Origin: Arthrobacter mangrovi
Lineage (GTDB): Bacteria > Actinomycetota > Actinomycetes > Actinomycetales > Micrococcaceae
DNA: 35,650 nucleotides
Direction: 5' to 3'
Assembly (NCBI RefSeq): GCF_026011795.1
Contig: NZ_BRVS01000025.1
Span: 1 to 35,650, forward strand
Position numbers and translations under genes: made by a program. Below the pieces are notes generated by a model. The model saw only the letters and a list, made by a program, of their open reading frames with translations. It did not search any database and was not told where the DNA came from. The stretch's first letter is position 1. Each line of letters opens with the position of its first letter. Shown here one piece after another: positions 22,996-31,202 of this stretch.

Positions 22996-23362
22996 CGGTG
23001 GCCGCCTTTACCGTCAGGACGGGAACGGGGGAGCCGAGGATGATGCTTTGGGCATCGGAGCCCAGCAGGATCTTGCTGACGCGGGAGCGGTTGCGGACGC
23101 CGATGACGACAAGCTCCGCCCCGGCTTCCTGGGCCGTGTCGATCAGCTCCTCCGCGGGATGCCGCCCCTGGGGGTCGCGTTCCAGCAGCCGGGCGCCGGC
23201 ACCGAGTGCGGCCTCGAGCGAGGCGTCGCCGCCTGTACCCTCGGCCCGGTCCGAGAGCGGGAAAATCGCCAGGGGTTTGCCGGTGCTTCCGGCTGTCTCG
23301 ACCCCGTGGCGGAGGGCGGCGTGGCCCTCGGGGGTACTGGTGTATCCGACCAGGATTGTCAT
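22985..23362 (-). CDS. Universal stress protein (UspA family) inside the tct operon
   Basis: A 125-residue single-domain Usp. It begins MTILVGYTSTPEGHAALRHGVE and ends with ELVVIGVRNRSRVSKILLGSDAQSIILGSPVPVLTVK. The ATP-binding type of Usp has G-2x-G-9x-G(S/T); here GVRNRSRVSKILLGS keeps the last Gly-Ser but lacks the first paired glycine, so nucleotide binding is uncertain. It sits between tctC (28 bp upstream) and tctB (overlapping), so it is made with the transporter. Usp domains are known partners or regulatory parts of some carriers, TRAP-T systems among them. A regulatory role for this TTT system is inference. Confidence 0.85.
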   Translation of the reverse strand: MTILVGYTSTPEGHAALRHGVETAGSTGKPLAIFPLSDRAEGTGGDASLEAALGAGARLLERDPQGRHPAEELIDTAQEAGAELVVIGVRNRSRVSKILLGSDAQSIILGSPVPVLTVKAATDER

Positions 23363-23390
23363 GGTGTCTCCAGGGGTTTGGGGGAGCGGC

Positions 23391-24413
23391 CTAGTAGCCG
23401 AGTTCGTTCCAGATCTTGTTCACCGACCGGGTCTCGTCGGCGATGAACGCCTCGAAGTCCTCGCCGGCCAGGAAGGTGTCGGTCCATTGGTTGCGCTCGA
23501 TCGCGTCCTGCCATTCGGGCGTCCCGACGATTTCCTCCACGATGGTTTGAAGCTCGCGCTTCTCCTCCGCGGTGATCCCGGGCGCGGCGACGATGCCGCG
23601 CCAGTTGGTCAGCTCGATGTCGTAGCCGAGTTCCTTCAAGGTGGGCAGGTCGATCGATGCGACGGGTTCGGGGGCCGAAACCGCGAGGGCCTTCAGCTTG
23701 CCGGCCTCGATCTGGTCCGCGAAGTCCACGTAGCCGCTGACCGAGGCCTTGATGGTGCCGGACATCAGCGAGGTCGCCAGTTCGCCGCCGCCGGAGTAGG
23801 CAATGTAGTTGACGTCCGTCGGATCGATGCCGCCAGCCTGGGCCAGCTGGGTGATGATCATCTGGTCCACGCTTCCCAGCGAGCCGCCGCCGAAGGCGAA
23901 GGAGCCGGGCTTCTTCTTCCATTCGGCGAGCAGGTCTTCGACGGAGTCGTAGGGCGAATCGGCCGGCACAACCAGGACGTCGTAGTCCTCGGTGATCCGG
24001 GCGATCGGCGTGACGTCGTCCAGGGTGGCCTCGGAACCGTTGAGGTTGATGGCACCGAGCATCGTGATGCCCGTGACCATCATTGTGGTGCTCTCGCCCT
24101 GCATCCCGGCGAACTTGGTCAGTCCGATGGTTCCGCCGGCGCCGGGGATGTTCACCACCTGTGCGTTGTTGACGATGCCCTGCGCCCGCATGGCCTGCTG
24201 GGCCTCGCGGGCCGCGCCGTCCCATCCGCCTCCCGCCCCGGCCGGCGCGATCAGGGTGAGCCGGCTGCGCGCGTCGTCGCCGGCGCCGCTGGCGGAGGCG
24301 TTGACGGAAGCGAGGGCAACCGCCGCCGCCCCGAAGACCGCGAAGACGGTCAGCCACAGCCGGCGGTGGGAAGCGGAACGGGCCGGGGGCTTCTGGCTAG
24401 GTGTCGTTGCCAT
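23391..24413 (-). CDS. tctC: Tripartite tricarboxylate transporter binding protein (TctC)
   Basis: A 340-residue exported solute-binding protein of the TctC/Bug family. The signal is RRLWLTVFAVFGAAAVALASVNASASG without a lipobox cysteine, so it is probably anchored or released rather than lipid-modified. Ligand-loop landmarks: LIAPAGAGGGWDGAAR (about 52-67), VVNIPGAGGTIGLTKFAG (about 85-102) and a later SGTIKASVSGYVDFADQIEAGKLKALAV. Bug proteins bind carboxylates such as citrate, but also terephthalate or nicotinate in some bacteria. The ATG at 24413 follows GGAAGG by about 4-5 nt; another ATG 15 nt upstream is less likely. First gene of the operon, downstream of a promoter-operator at 24484-24513. 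Confidence 0.88.
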   Translation of the reverse strand: MATTPSQKPPARSASHRRLWLTVFAVFGAAAVALASVNASASGAGDDARSRLTLIAPAGAGGGWDGAAREAQQAMRAQGIVNNAQVVNIPGAGGTIGLTKFAGMQGESTTMMVTGITMLGAINLNGSEATLDDVTPIARITEDYDVLVVPADSPYDSVEDLLAEWKKKPGSFAFGGGSLGSVDQMIITQLAQAGGIDPTDVNYIAYSGGGELATSLMSGTIKASVSGYVDFADQIEAGKLKALAVSAPEPVASIDLPTLKELGYDIELTNWRGIVAAPGITAEEKRELQTIVEEIVGTPEWQDAIERNQWTDTFLAGEDFEAFIADETRSVNKIWNELGY

Positions 24414-24483
24414 GGGTCCTTCCAACATAGGTACGGAGGCGGCGGCCGCGGCTCTGGACCTGTGACGGCCACCACGGTTAGAG

Positions 24484-24513
24484 ACTATAGATTACGTTTT
24501 ATAATCTGTACAA
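24484..24513 (-). promoter_or_regulatory. tctC promoter with embedded GntR-type operator
   Basis: On the minus strand TTGTAC (24513-24508), an 18-nt spacer and TATAGT (24489-24484) form a good promoter. The spacer contains the inverted repeat AGATTA/TAATCT (24489-24494 and 24502-24507), and ACGTAATCT lies within. The minus-strand 11-mer AGATTATAAAA (24507-24497) occurs again at 25335-25345 before the aconitase gene. A repressor here would occlude RNA polymerase. Confidence 0.65.
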
Positions 24514-24593
24514 GCGTCAAAGGGATTACGACGGCGGCTGGCCCGGGCGGCGGGAGCGCTAAGGGGCGGTGGATCTGGGCCGCTGTTGGGCGG

Positions 24594-25262
24594 CTACTGT
24601 TTCTTGGCGAGCTCGTCGATGGCCCGCCGGCCCAGGCTTCCCTGGACGTGCGCGAGCATGTGCTTTTCTGCGGCGGCCGCGTCGCCGTTGATGACCGCGC
24701 GCATGATGCTTTCGTGTTCGCGGTTGACCCGCTTGCGGTCGGCGGCGCTGTCCTTGCGGGCGTTCAGGCCGACCTGGCGGTACCGGTCCGCCTTGTCCCA
24801 GAGGCCTTCGAGCAGGTTGATCAGGAGGTCGTTGTGCGAGGCGGTGTAGACGGCGCGGTGGAACTGGCGGTGGGCGGTCAGGGCGTCCAGGCTGGCCTTG
24901 TCCTCCAGGGGCTTGAGGTTGGCGGCCGCCGCCTTGATGTTGGCGATATCGGCGTCGGTGCGCCGTTCGGCGGCCAGTGCCGCCGCCATGGGGTCCATGC
25001 GCTCGCGCACTTCGAAAAGGTGGGTGGCCTCGACGGCGGACAGGGTCGCCACGCGGGCATTCTTGTGAGCATCGATGAAGACCAGGCCTTCGGCGTCGAG
25101 GCGCCGGAGGGCTTCGCGCATCGGGGTCAGGCTGACGCCGAGCTCGGCGGCGAGCTGGGACTGGGCGAGGGCCTGCCCGGGTTCCAATGAACCGACAAGG
25201 ATCCGCTGGCGCACCTCCTCGTAGGCGTAGGCGTTCTTGGTCAGTGCCCGCCCCATGGCCAT
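24594..25262 (-). CDS. GntR-family regulator with FCD domain
   Basis: A 222-residue FadR-type regulator. The winged helix (about 12-75) includes SLEPGQALAQSQLAAELGVS and TPMREALRRLDAEGLVFI. The FCD helical domain (about 85-215) has the conserved Asp and His residues of its metal/ligand pocket: DALTAHRQFH, NREHESIMRAV and EKHMLAHV. FCD members typically bind di- or tricarboxylates and similar acids, which suits control of the tct and aconitase/IDH genes that flank it. The ATG at 25262 is preferred, with AAGGAAGGA 7 nt upstream; a second ATG lies two codons in. It is transcribed away from the aconitase gene and toward tctC. Confidence 0.9.
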   Translation of the reverse strand: MAMGRALTKNAYAYEEVRQRILVGSLEPGQALAQSQLAAELGVSLTPMREALRRLDAEGLVFIDAHKNARVATLSAVEATHLFEVRERMDPMAAALAAERRTDADIANIKAAAANLKPLEDKASLDALTAHRQFHRAVYTASHNDLLINLLEGLWDKADRYRQVGLNARKDSAADRKRVNREHESIMRAVINGDAAAAEKHMLAHVQGSLGRRAIDELAKKQ

Positions 25263-25305
25263 GCCGGCGTCCTTCCTTCGAATGTGTGGATTACAGAATA
25301 TAGCT

Positions 25306-25345
25306 TTGACTCCTCCCGGCTCGTCCTGTTTTATAGATTATAAAA
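25306..25345 (+). promoter_or_regulatory. Aconitase-gene promoter with GntR-type operator
   Basis: TTGACT (25306-25311) is followed after 17-18 nt by an AT-rich palindrome TTTTATA-GAT-TATAAAA (25329-25345) that also supplies the -10 region. The stretch AGATTATAAAA (25335-25345) is identical to the one in the tctC promoter. A partial relative, GGATTACAG (25289-25297), lies closer to the gntR start and may allow autoregulation. Confidence 0.6.
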
Positions 25346-25369
25346 TCGGCGACAATGGAGGCAGGGACC

Positions 25370-28162
25370 ATGGCAGCAGCTATCGGCGCGCGGAATACGG
25401 CGTTCGACGGGCGGACCGCGGGGGCTGGCGCAGAGAGTGCGGCCGTTGGTGCGCGGACGGCAGCGGCTGCCGCACGGAGTGCCGGGGCTGGCGTGCGGAC
25501 GGGGGAGGCCGGGGCGCCGGGCGGCAGCTTACTCTTCGAGGCGGGCGGCCGCACCTATCGGGCGATGGATGTGCGCTCGGCCCTGGGTACGGACTTCGGG
25601 CGGCTGCCGGTGGTGCTTCGGCTGCTGGCTGAGAACACGCTGCGCAACTCGGGGCCGGAGGAAAGCGCCCGAACCGTGGGCAACCTGGCGGCCTGGCTGG
25701 AGCGGCGGACCTCCGAGGAGGAGCTGGAGTTCCGGCCGCAGCGCGTGCTGATGCATGACACCACGAGCACGCCGGCGCTGGTCGACATTGCCGCCATGCG
25801 GGACTCGCTGGCCGAGGCCGGAGCGGACCCTGCCGTCCTGAACCCGATGCTGCGGGTGGACGTGTCCATCGACCATTCGCTGGCGGTGGAAGAGTACGGC
25901 CGGGCCGACGCTGCGCCGCGCAACCTGGCCGTCGAGTACCGGCGCAACCAGGAGCGCTACCGGTTCCTAAAGTGGGCGGCGCAGTCGATGGAGACCGTGC
26001 ACATCAACCCGCCCGGCACCGGCATCATGCACACCATCAACCTGGAGCAGCTGGCCACGGTGGTCTCGGTGGCGGACGACGGCGAGGGGCCGGCCTCATG
26101 GGCCACGGCGGCACCGGACATGATGATCGGCACCGACAGCCACACGCCCATGGTCAACGGGCTCGGCGTCCTGGGCTGGGGCGTCGGCGGGCTCGAGGCG
26201 CAGACCGTCATGTTAGGCATGCCGATCACGCTGCGCATCCCCGACGTCGTCGGCGTGAAGCTGACCGGGGCGCTGCCGCCGGGGGCGACGGCGTCGGACC
26301 TGGCGCTGACCGTGACCCAGCAGCTGCGCCGGCTCGGTGTCTCCGGGGAATTCGTGGAGTTCTTCGGTCCGGGGGTATCCACCCTGACGGTCGGCCAGCG
26401 GGCGGTCGTCGCGAACATGGCGCCGGAATACGGAGCGACCACCGGCTACTTCCCGATCGACGAGCGGGTGCTGGACTACCTGCGGGAGACCGGCCGCGAC
26501 GAGGCCCGATGCGGACTGGTGGAGGCGTACGCCAAGGCCGCCGGCTTCTGGTTCGATCCGGCGGCGGAGCCAAACTACACGCAGGTACTGCGGATCGACC
26601 TCGCGTCCGTCGAGCTGCGGGCCGCCGGTCCGCGCCGACCTCAGGACCTGCGTTCCCTGGCCGGCATTCCGGCCGCGCTCGCGGACGAGGGCCGGCAGCT
26701 CACCGCAGCCAGCCGGGACCTGCCAGCCTTCCCCGTCGCGCTGGCCGCGATAACCAGCTGCACCAACACGACCGATCCGCGGCTGCTCGTCGCCGCCGGC
26801 CTGATGGCACGCAAGGCGCGGGCCCTCGGGCTGCAGGTGCCGCCGTGGGTCAAGACGTCGCTGGCTCCCGGGTCGCCCGCGGCGGCCAGCTACTTGCGGC
26901 GCTCCGGCCTGCTCGAGGACCTCGGGTCGCTCGGCTTCGACATCGTCGGCTTTGGCTGCACCACCTGCATCGGAAACTCCGGGCCCCTGAGCGCGCCGGT
27001 CAAGGCCAATTTGGAGGCCGGCAGCGTCCGCCCGGTCGCCGTGCTGTCGGGCAACCGCAATTTCCCCGGCCGAGTCCATCCCGACCTGGACCTGGGCTTC
27101 ATCATGTCCCCACCGCTGGTGGTCGCCTTCGCGCTGGCCGGGCGCGCCGACGTCGACCTCACCACCCACGAGTTCGCGGCCGCCGCCAGTGGCAGCAGGC
27201 CCGCCGGCAGGCCGGCCAGGCTGTCGGACCTGCTGCCGTCGGAACAGGAAATCGATGCGGCGTGGGCGGCAGGGCATGACGCGCAGGACTTCTCGCGGGA
27301 CTTCGAGCTCGCCGTGCGCAACCCGCTCTGGTCGCGCCTCCAAGCCCCGGAAGGCACGCGGTTTCCGTGGGATGAGGCGTCGACCATCCTCCGCCGGCCG
27401 CCCTTCGCGTCGACGGACCAGGGCAGCCAGCTGGGCCGCTACGTGGCGCATCCGCTGCTCGTCCTCGGCGACGACATCACCACCGACCATATTTCCCCGG
27501 CGAGCGGCATCCCGGCCGACAGCCTGGTGGCGGACTTCCTGGTGGAGCGCGGCGAGGACCGCGGCGACCTGAACGTCTTCGCCTCCCGGCGCGGCAACTG
27601 GGAGGTGATGCTGCGCGGCGCCTTCCACAGCAAAACGGTGGACAACCGGCTGGGCGCGGACCTCGGCGTCCGCCTGCCCGTCGCCCACACGGTGCACGCG
27701 CCCAGCGGGGACGTCATGCCGCTGTGGGAGGCCGCCGAGCGGTACCGCGGCGAGGGCGAGTCCGTGGTGATCGTCGCCGGCGAACGGTACGGCACCGGGT
27801 CCTCCCGGGACTGGGCCGCCAAGGTCCAGCGGTTGCTCGGCGTGCGCGCCGTCGTCGCCGGAAGCTTTGAACGCATCCACCGCTCCAACCTGGTCGGCAT
27901 GGGCATCCTGCCGCTGGTCGCCCCGGCCGCGGTCCTGCCCCGGCTGCAGGGGCTGCGGCCCGGCGACCGGCTGGAAGTGGATGCGGCGGAAGGTGCCCTG
28001 CGCCCCCGCGCGGACATCGCCGTCGTACTCCACACGGCGGACGGCGGGCGGGAAGCCTTCACGGCGCGTGCCGCCGTCGAAACCGAACTGGACGTCAAGC
28101 TGCTGCACGACGGGGGCGTCATCCCGTCGCTGCTGCGCAGCACCATCGAGGCCGCCCGCTAA
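25370..28162 (+). CDS. Aconitase-family hydratase, divergent paralogue
   Basis: A 930-residue Fe-S dehydratase of the AcnA/AcnD group. Cluster cysteines are Cys464 ([10 protein letters not shown]), Cys530 and Cys533 ([10 protein letters not shown]). Other landmarks are [21 protein letters not shown] (254-274), [15 protein letters not shown] and the swivel motif [12 protein letters not shown] with [18 protein letters not shown]. Where AcnA/IRP1 proteins have QDFTG, this has HDTTST (His129-Asp130), closer to my memory of AcnD methylcitrate dehydratases, as is DHSLAVE. Citrate/isocitrate isomerisation or action on a substituted citrate are both possible. The ATG at 25370 follows GGAGG by 8 nt. 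The first 52 residues are a low-complexity Ala/Gly/Arg tail. An isocitrate-dehydrogenase-like gene follows after 24 bp. Confidence 0.85.
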   Translation: MAAAIGARNTAFDGRTAGAGAESAAVGARTAAAAARSAGAGVRTGEAGAPGGSLLFEAGGRTYRAMDVRSALGTDFGRLPVVLRLLAENTLRNSGPEESARTVGNLAAWLERRTSEEELEFRPQRVLMHDTTSTPALVDIAAMRDSLAEAGADPAVLNPMLRVDVSIDHSLAVEEYGRADAAPRNLAVEYRRNQERYRFLKWAAQSMETVHINPPGTGIMHTINLEQLATVVSVADDGEGPASWATAAPDMMIGTDSHTPMVNGLGVLGWGVGGLEAQTVMLGMPITLRIPDVVGVKLTGALPPGATASDLALTVTQQLRRLGVSGEFVEFFGPGVSTLTVGQRAVVANMAPEYGATTGYFPIDERVLDYLRETGRDEARCGLVEAYAKAAGFWFDPAAEPNYTQVLRIDLASVELRAAGPRRPQDLRSLAGIPAALADEGRQLTAASRDLPAFPVALAAITSCTNTTDPRLLVAAGLMARKARALGLQVPPWVKTSLAPGSPAAASYLRRSGLLEDLGSLGFDIVGFGCTTCIGNSGPLSAPVKANLEAGSVRPVAVLSGNRNFPGRVHPDLDLGFIMSPPLVVAFALAGRADVDLTTHEFAAAASGSRPAGRPARLSDLLPSEQEIDAAWAAGHDAQDFSRDFELAVRNPLWSRLQAPEGTRFPWDEASTILRRPPFASTDQGSQLGRYVAHPLLVLGDDITTDHISPASGIPADSLVADFLVERGEDRGDLNVFASRRGNWEVMLRGAFHSKTVDNRLGADLGVRLPVAHTVHAPSGDVMPLWEAAERYRGEGESVVIVAGERYGTGSSRDWAAKVQRLLGVRAVVAGSFERIHRSNLVGMGILPLVAPAAVLPRLQGLRPGDRLEVDAAEGALRPRADIAVVLHTADGGREAFTARAAVETELDVKLLHDGGVIPSLLRSTIEAAR

Positions 28163-28186
28163 GGGCCGCGGAAAACGGAGCAGGGC

Positions 28187-29416
28187 ATGGACAAGGTCAA
28201 AGTGGACGGCGCGCTCGTCGAGCTCGACGGCGACGAGATGGCGCACACAATGTGGACCATCGTGAAGGAGAAGCTGATCCTGCCGCATGTGGACGTGCCG
28301 ATCCTGCGGTTCGACCTCTCGCTGCCCAACCGCGAGCGGACGGGGGACGCCGTAACCCACGAGGCGGCCGCGGCCGTGGCGGAGCACCGGGTCGGCACCA
28401 AGTGCTCGACCATCACCCCGGACGCCGGGCGGGTCGCCGAGTACGGGCTCTCCCGGCGCTGGCCCTCGCCCAACGGGACGGTGCGGAGCGTCCTCAACGG
28501 CGTAATCTTCCGCGAACCGGTCATCATCGACTCCGTGCCGCGGCTGGTGCCGGGCTGGCGGAAGCCGATCGTGGTGGCCCGCCACGCCCACGCGGACCAG
28601 TACTCCGCCGTCAATTTCGCCGTGCCGGGTCCCGGCCGGCTGACGCTTACCTACACGCCCGACGACGGCTCGCCGGCGGTCAGCCGCGAGGTCACCTCGT
28701 TCCCGGCGGGCGGGGGAGTGGCGATGGGCATGTACAACTACACCGACTCCATCCGCGACTTCGCCCGCGCCTGCTTCTCCTACGGCCTCAAGCGCGGGTA
28801 CCCGGTATTCCTGTCCACGAAGAACACCGTCCTGAAGGCCTACGACGGGCAGTTCAAGGACATCTTCGACGAGGTCTACGCCGCGGAATTCCGGCCGCGG
28901 TTCGAAGCGGCCGGACTCGGCTACGAGCACCGGCTCATCGACGACATGGTGGCGTCCGCCCTGAAGTGGGAGGGCGGCTACGTCTGGGCGTGCAAGAACT
29001 ACGACGGCGACGTCCAGTCGGACATCGTGGCGCAGGGTTTCGGTTCGCCCGGGTTGATGACGTCCGTGCTGGCCACGCCGGACGGCCGGATCCAGCTGAC
29101 CGAGGCCGCCCACGGCACCGTCCGCCGGCACCACGAGCGGCGGCTGGCCGGGAAGACCACCTCGACCAACCCGATCGCGACCGTGTTCGCCTGGACCCGG
29201 GCGCTGGCCTTCCGGGCCGGGATCGACGGGAACCAGGCGTTGGCGCAGTTCGCCGCTTCGGTGGAGGACGCCGTGGCCGGGACCGTCCGCCGCGGCATCA
29301 TGACTGACGATCTCGCGGCCTTGTCCGGGCCGGGGGTGCGGGGCGTCTCCACCGAAGCCTTCCTGGATTCCGTCGCGGCCGCCTGCGCCGCGCTCCCCGC
29401 CCCGGCGGCGTCCTGA
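28187..29416 (+). CDS. NADP-isocitrate-dehydrogenase family enzyme, divergent paralogue
   Basis: A 409-residue dimeric (eukaryote-like) NADP-IDH relative, which would oxidatively decarboxylate isocitrate or a similar 2-hydroxy tricarboxylate. Retained are KCSTITPD, SPNGT with the two following arginines (VRSVL, FREPV), the lysine motif STKNTVLKAYDGQFKDIFDEVY, YEHRLIDDMVA, CKNYDGDVQSD and TSTNPIATVFAWTR. Several normally invariant neighbours differ by memory of IDH1: GRHAYGDQYRA is ARHAHADQYSA, GTVTRHYR is GTVRRHHE, and GDEMTR is GDEMAH. So the catalytic set is kept, but the surrounding pocket is altered. The ATG at 28187 has CGGAG and AGGG upstream. It is co-transcribed with the aconitase paralogue. 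Confidence 0.85.
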   Translation: MDKVKVDGALVELDGDEMAHTMWTIVKEKLILPHVDVPILRFDLSLPNRERTGDAVTHEAAAAVAEHRVGTKCSTITPDAGRVAEYGLSRRWPSPNGTVRSVLNGVIFREPVIIDSVPRLVPGWRKPIVVARHAHADQYSAVNFAVPGPGRLTLTYTPDDGSPAVSREVTSFPAGGGVAMGMYNYTDSIRDFARACFSYGLKRGYPVFLSTKNTVLKAYDGQFKDIFDEVYAAEFRPRFEAAGLGYEHRLIDDMVASALKWEGGYVWACKNYDGDVQSDIVAQGFGSPGLMTSVLATPDGRIQLTEAAHGTVRRHHERRLAGKTTSTNPIATVFAWTRALAFRAGIDGNQALAQFAASVEDAVAGTVRRGIMTDDLAALSGPGVRGVSTEAFLDSVAAACAALPAPAAS

Positions 29417-29426
29417 CCCCCGCCGG

Positions 29427-30776
29427 TCAGCTGAAAGCGAAGAGCGGCGGGAAGACCACCACCACGACGGCGGCCCAGGCGCCGTAGACCGGCAGGTAGC
29501 GGGTCTGCCAGTGCTCGAGAGCGCCGAACGGGCGCCGGCCGCGCAGGAATCCGAGGGTGAGCCAGCCCGTCCGGACCAGGTGCACGAGCAGGAGCAGGTT
29601 CAGGCCCAGCGCCGCGATCTTGTTCGGGCTGGTGCCAAACTCCGCGATCCGTGCCAGCATCGCAGTCAACATCGCCGCGTCCACCGCGAGGGCGGCGAGG
29701 ACGAGGACCAGCTGCAGGACATCGAAGAGCCCGGGGGCGGCCAGCGAGTCGCGCGCCGAGATGGAGTAGAGCAGCAGGCTCAGGACCAGCATGAGGATGG
29801 CGTCCATCAGGATGAGCAGGCCGCGGTCGACCTCGGCGAAGCCGCCGGCTGCGGTGAGCACGGCGAGCAGGGCCAGCAGCATGGCGATGGTCAGCGGCGT
29901 GAAGACCCGGGTCAGGATGGGTGCGATGTTCTCGACGACGTTCTGCTTGGCCTCGACGAGCCAGGCGGCGACGACGAGCGCCCCGGGGACGGCGAACGGC
30001 AGGATCCAGCCCTCCAGCGCCGGTTCGAAGTCGGCCCCGACAATCTGGAGCGCCGCGAACGTCAGCCCGATCAGGACGGCGCCGCCGAGCGCCAGCAGGG
30101 TGTAGTAGATGGCCAGCTCTCCGGTGAAGCGGACGAAGTCCATGCGCCGGTTGTCGGACCGCCAGCGCCCGCCGGCGTAGGCGATTCCCGCCAGCAGCCA
30201 CAGCACCACGGGAGCATGCAGTGCGGCCAGCAGTTCGGTGGAGCCGCCGGGGGAGAACGGATAGGCGTTGAGGAACACTGCCAGCGCGGCGAAGCCGGCC
30301 AGCAGCACGGCCGCCAGCCGCGCACTGACCCGCCGCTTCCAGGCGAGGTAGGCGGTGACGAACGGGATGACGAGCAGGCCGGCATTGCTGGCGAAGGCGT
30401 TTCCGCTGCCGAGCCAGGACAGGCCGGCCCTGACCGTCAGCCCCGCGCCGATCGCCAGGGCCAGGACTACCGCCAGCTCTCGCCAGCGCCCGGCGCCGGC
30501 GTCGCCTGCGGCCTCCGGAACGAGGACGAGCTGCTTCCACAGCCGGTCGGAGTGCTCGCGCGCGAACTCGCGGGAGACCGCGTCGAGATTGCCCATGCGC
30601 TTGATGGCGACGAGGAAGGCTTCCTCGTCATCGAGCCCCGTGGCCCGGCGGTCGGCGATCTGCTCGCGCAGGTGGTCCTCGAGTTCATCGAGGTCCGCCG
30701 GGGAGATCGCCTGGCGCCGCTGGAGGTACCCGCGCCACCGCCCGATCTGCGCTTCGAGTTCCGGATGCGTTTCCAT
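29427..30776 (-). CDS. Multi-span membrane protein with permease-prefix domain
   Basis: A 449-residue protein. The first 75 residues form a soluble helical 'permease prefix' domain (ELEAQIGRWRGYLQRRQAISPADLDELEDHLREQIADRRATGLDDEEAFLVAIKRMGNLDAVSREFARE). About eleven hydrophobic spans follow, with a DUF4153-like part (ENIAPILTRVFTPLTIAMLLALLAVL). The function is unknown; such proteins commonly follow a small PadR regulator, as here. The ATG at 30776 shares its A with the padR stop (TAATG), so translation is coupled. It converges with the IDH gene with only 10 bp between. Confidence 0.75.
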   Translation of the reverse strand: METHPELEAQIGRWRGYLQRRQAISPADLDELEDHLREQIADRRATGLDDEEAFLVAIKRMGNLDAVSREFAREHSDRLWKQLVLVPEAAGDAGAGRWRELAVVLALAIGAGLTVRAGLSWLGSGNAFASNAGLLVIPFVTAYLAWKRRVSARLAAVLLAGFAALAVFLNAYPFSPGGSTELLAALHAPVVLWLLAGIAYAGGRWRSDNRRMDFVRFTGELAIYYTLLALGGAVLIGLTFAALQIVGADFEPALEGWILPFAVPGALVVAAWLVEAKQNVVENIAPILTRVFTPLTIAMLLALLAVLTAAGGFAEVDRGLLILMDAILMLVLSLLLYSISARDSLAAPGLFDVLQLVLVLAALAVDAAMLTAMLARIAEFGTSPNKIAALGLNLLLLVHLVRTGWLTLGFLRGRRPFGALEHWQTRYLPVYGAWAAVVVVVFPPLFAFS

Positions 30777-31150
30777 TAGGCCCACCCTTCGGCAACGGCG
30801 GGCGGCCGCTGGGCGGACTGCCACACCTGCCGCAGCGCGTCGGCCACGACGGCCCACTGCTCCTGCCGGTCGGCGAGGGCCTCGCGGCCCGATGCGGTGA
30901 TCACATAGTGCTTGCGCCGACGCCCAGACTCCGACGTTCCCCACGACGAGGACACGTAGCCGAGCCGCTCCAGCCGGTGCAGCAGTGGGTAGAGCATCCC
31001 GTCGGTCCACTGCATGCCGCCGCCCGACAGCTCGCTCACGCGCTTGATAATCGCGTAGCCGTACAGGTCGCCCTCCGCCAGGATCCCCAGTACCAGCGGG
31101 GTGGCCGAAGCGGCGACCAGGTCCTTATCGATGCGCACTGCGCCTCCCAT
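30776..31150 (-). CDS. PadR-family transcriptional regulator (short type)
   Basis: A 124-residue PadR protein of subfamily 2: winged helix ATPLVLGILAEGDLYGYAIIKRVSELSGGGMQWTDGMLYPLLHRLERLGYVSSSWG (about 16-71), a basic wing ESGRRRKHYVITASGREAL and a short C-terminal helix. Such regulators usually control the membrane-protein gene behind them and themselves. The start is uncertain: ATG at 31150 lacks a ribosome site and lies in an inverted repeat, whereas GTG at 31138 has GGGAGG four bases upstream. No phenolic-acid gene is in this operon. Confidence 0.85.
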   Translation of the reverse strand: MGGAVRIDKDLVAASATPLVLGILAEGDLYGYAIIKRVSELSGGGMQWTDGMLYPLLHRLERLGYVSSSWGTSESGRRRKHYVITASGREALADRQEQWAVVADALRQVWQSAQRPPAVAEGWA

Positions 31151-31192
31151 ACCTAGATCTACTACGCATGAAGCATAGCAGTTCTAGGTATG
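31148..31192. promoter_or_regulatory. Long-spaced inverted repeat over the padR start, probable autoregulatory operator
   Basis: CATACCTAGA (31148-31157) and TCTAGGTATG (31183-31192) form a perfect 10-bp repeat with a 25-nt spacer. Inside is a near-palindrome CTACGC-ATGAA-GCATAG (31170s). The left arm includes the ATG of the padR gene. The right arm ends just before the MFS stop, so the site may also influence the end of that transcript. Confidence 0.55.
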
Positions 31193-31202
31193 ACCCAGGC
31201 GG

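Noticed and set aside
20930-24413. The tct operon as part of vanillate or other aromatic-acid uptake
   Set aside because: Some TctC relatives bind aromatic acids, but a terminator separates it from the van genes, and it shares its operator with the aconitase/IDH operon.
26213-29134. 973-residue minus-strand open frame
   Set aside because: It is antisense to the aconitase and IDH genes, whose motifs are unmistakable on the plus strand.
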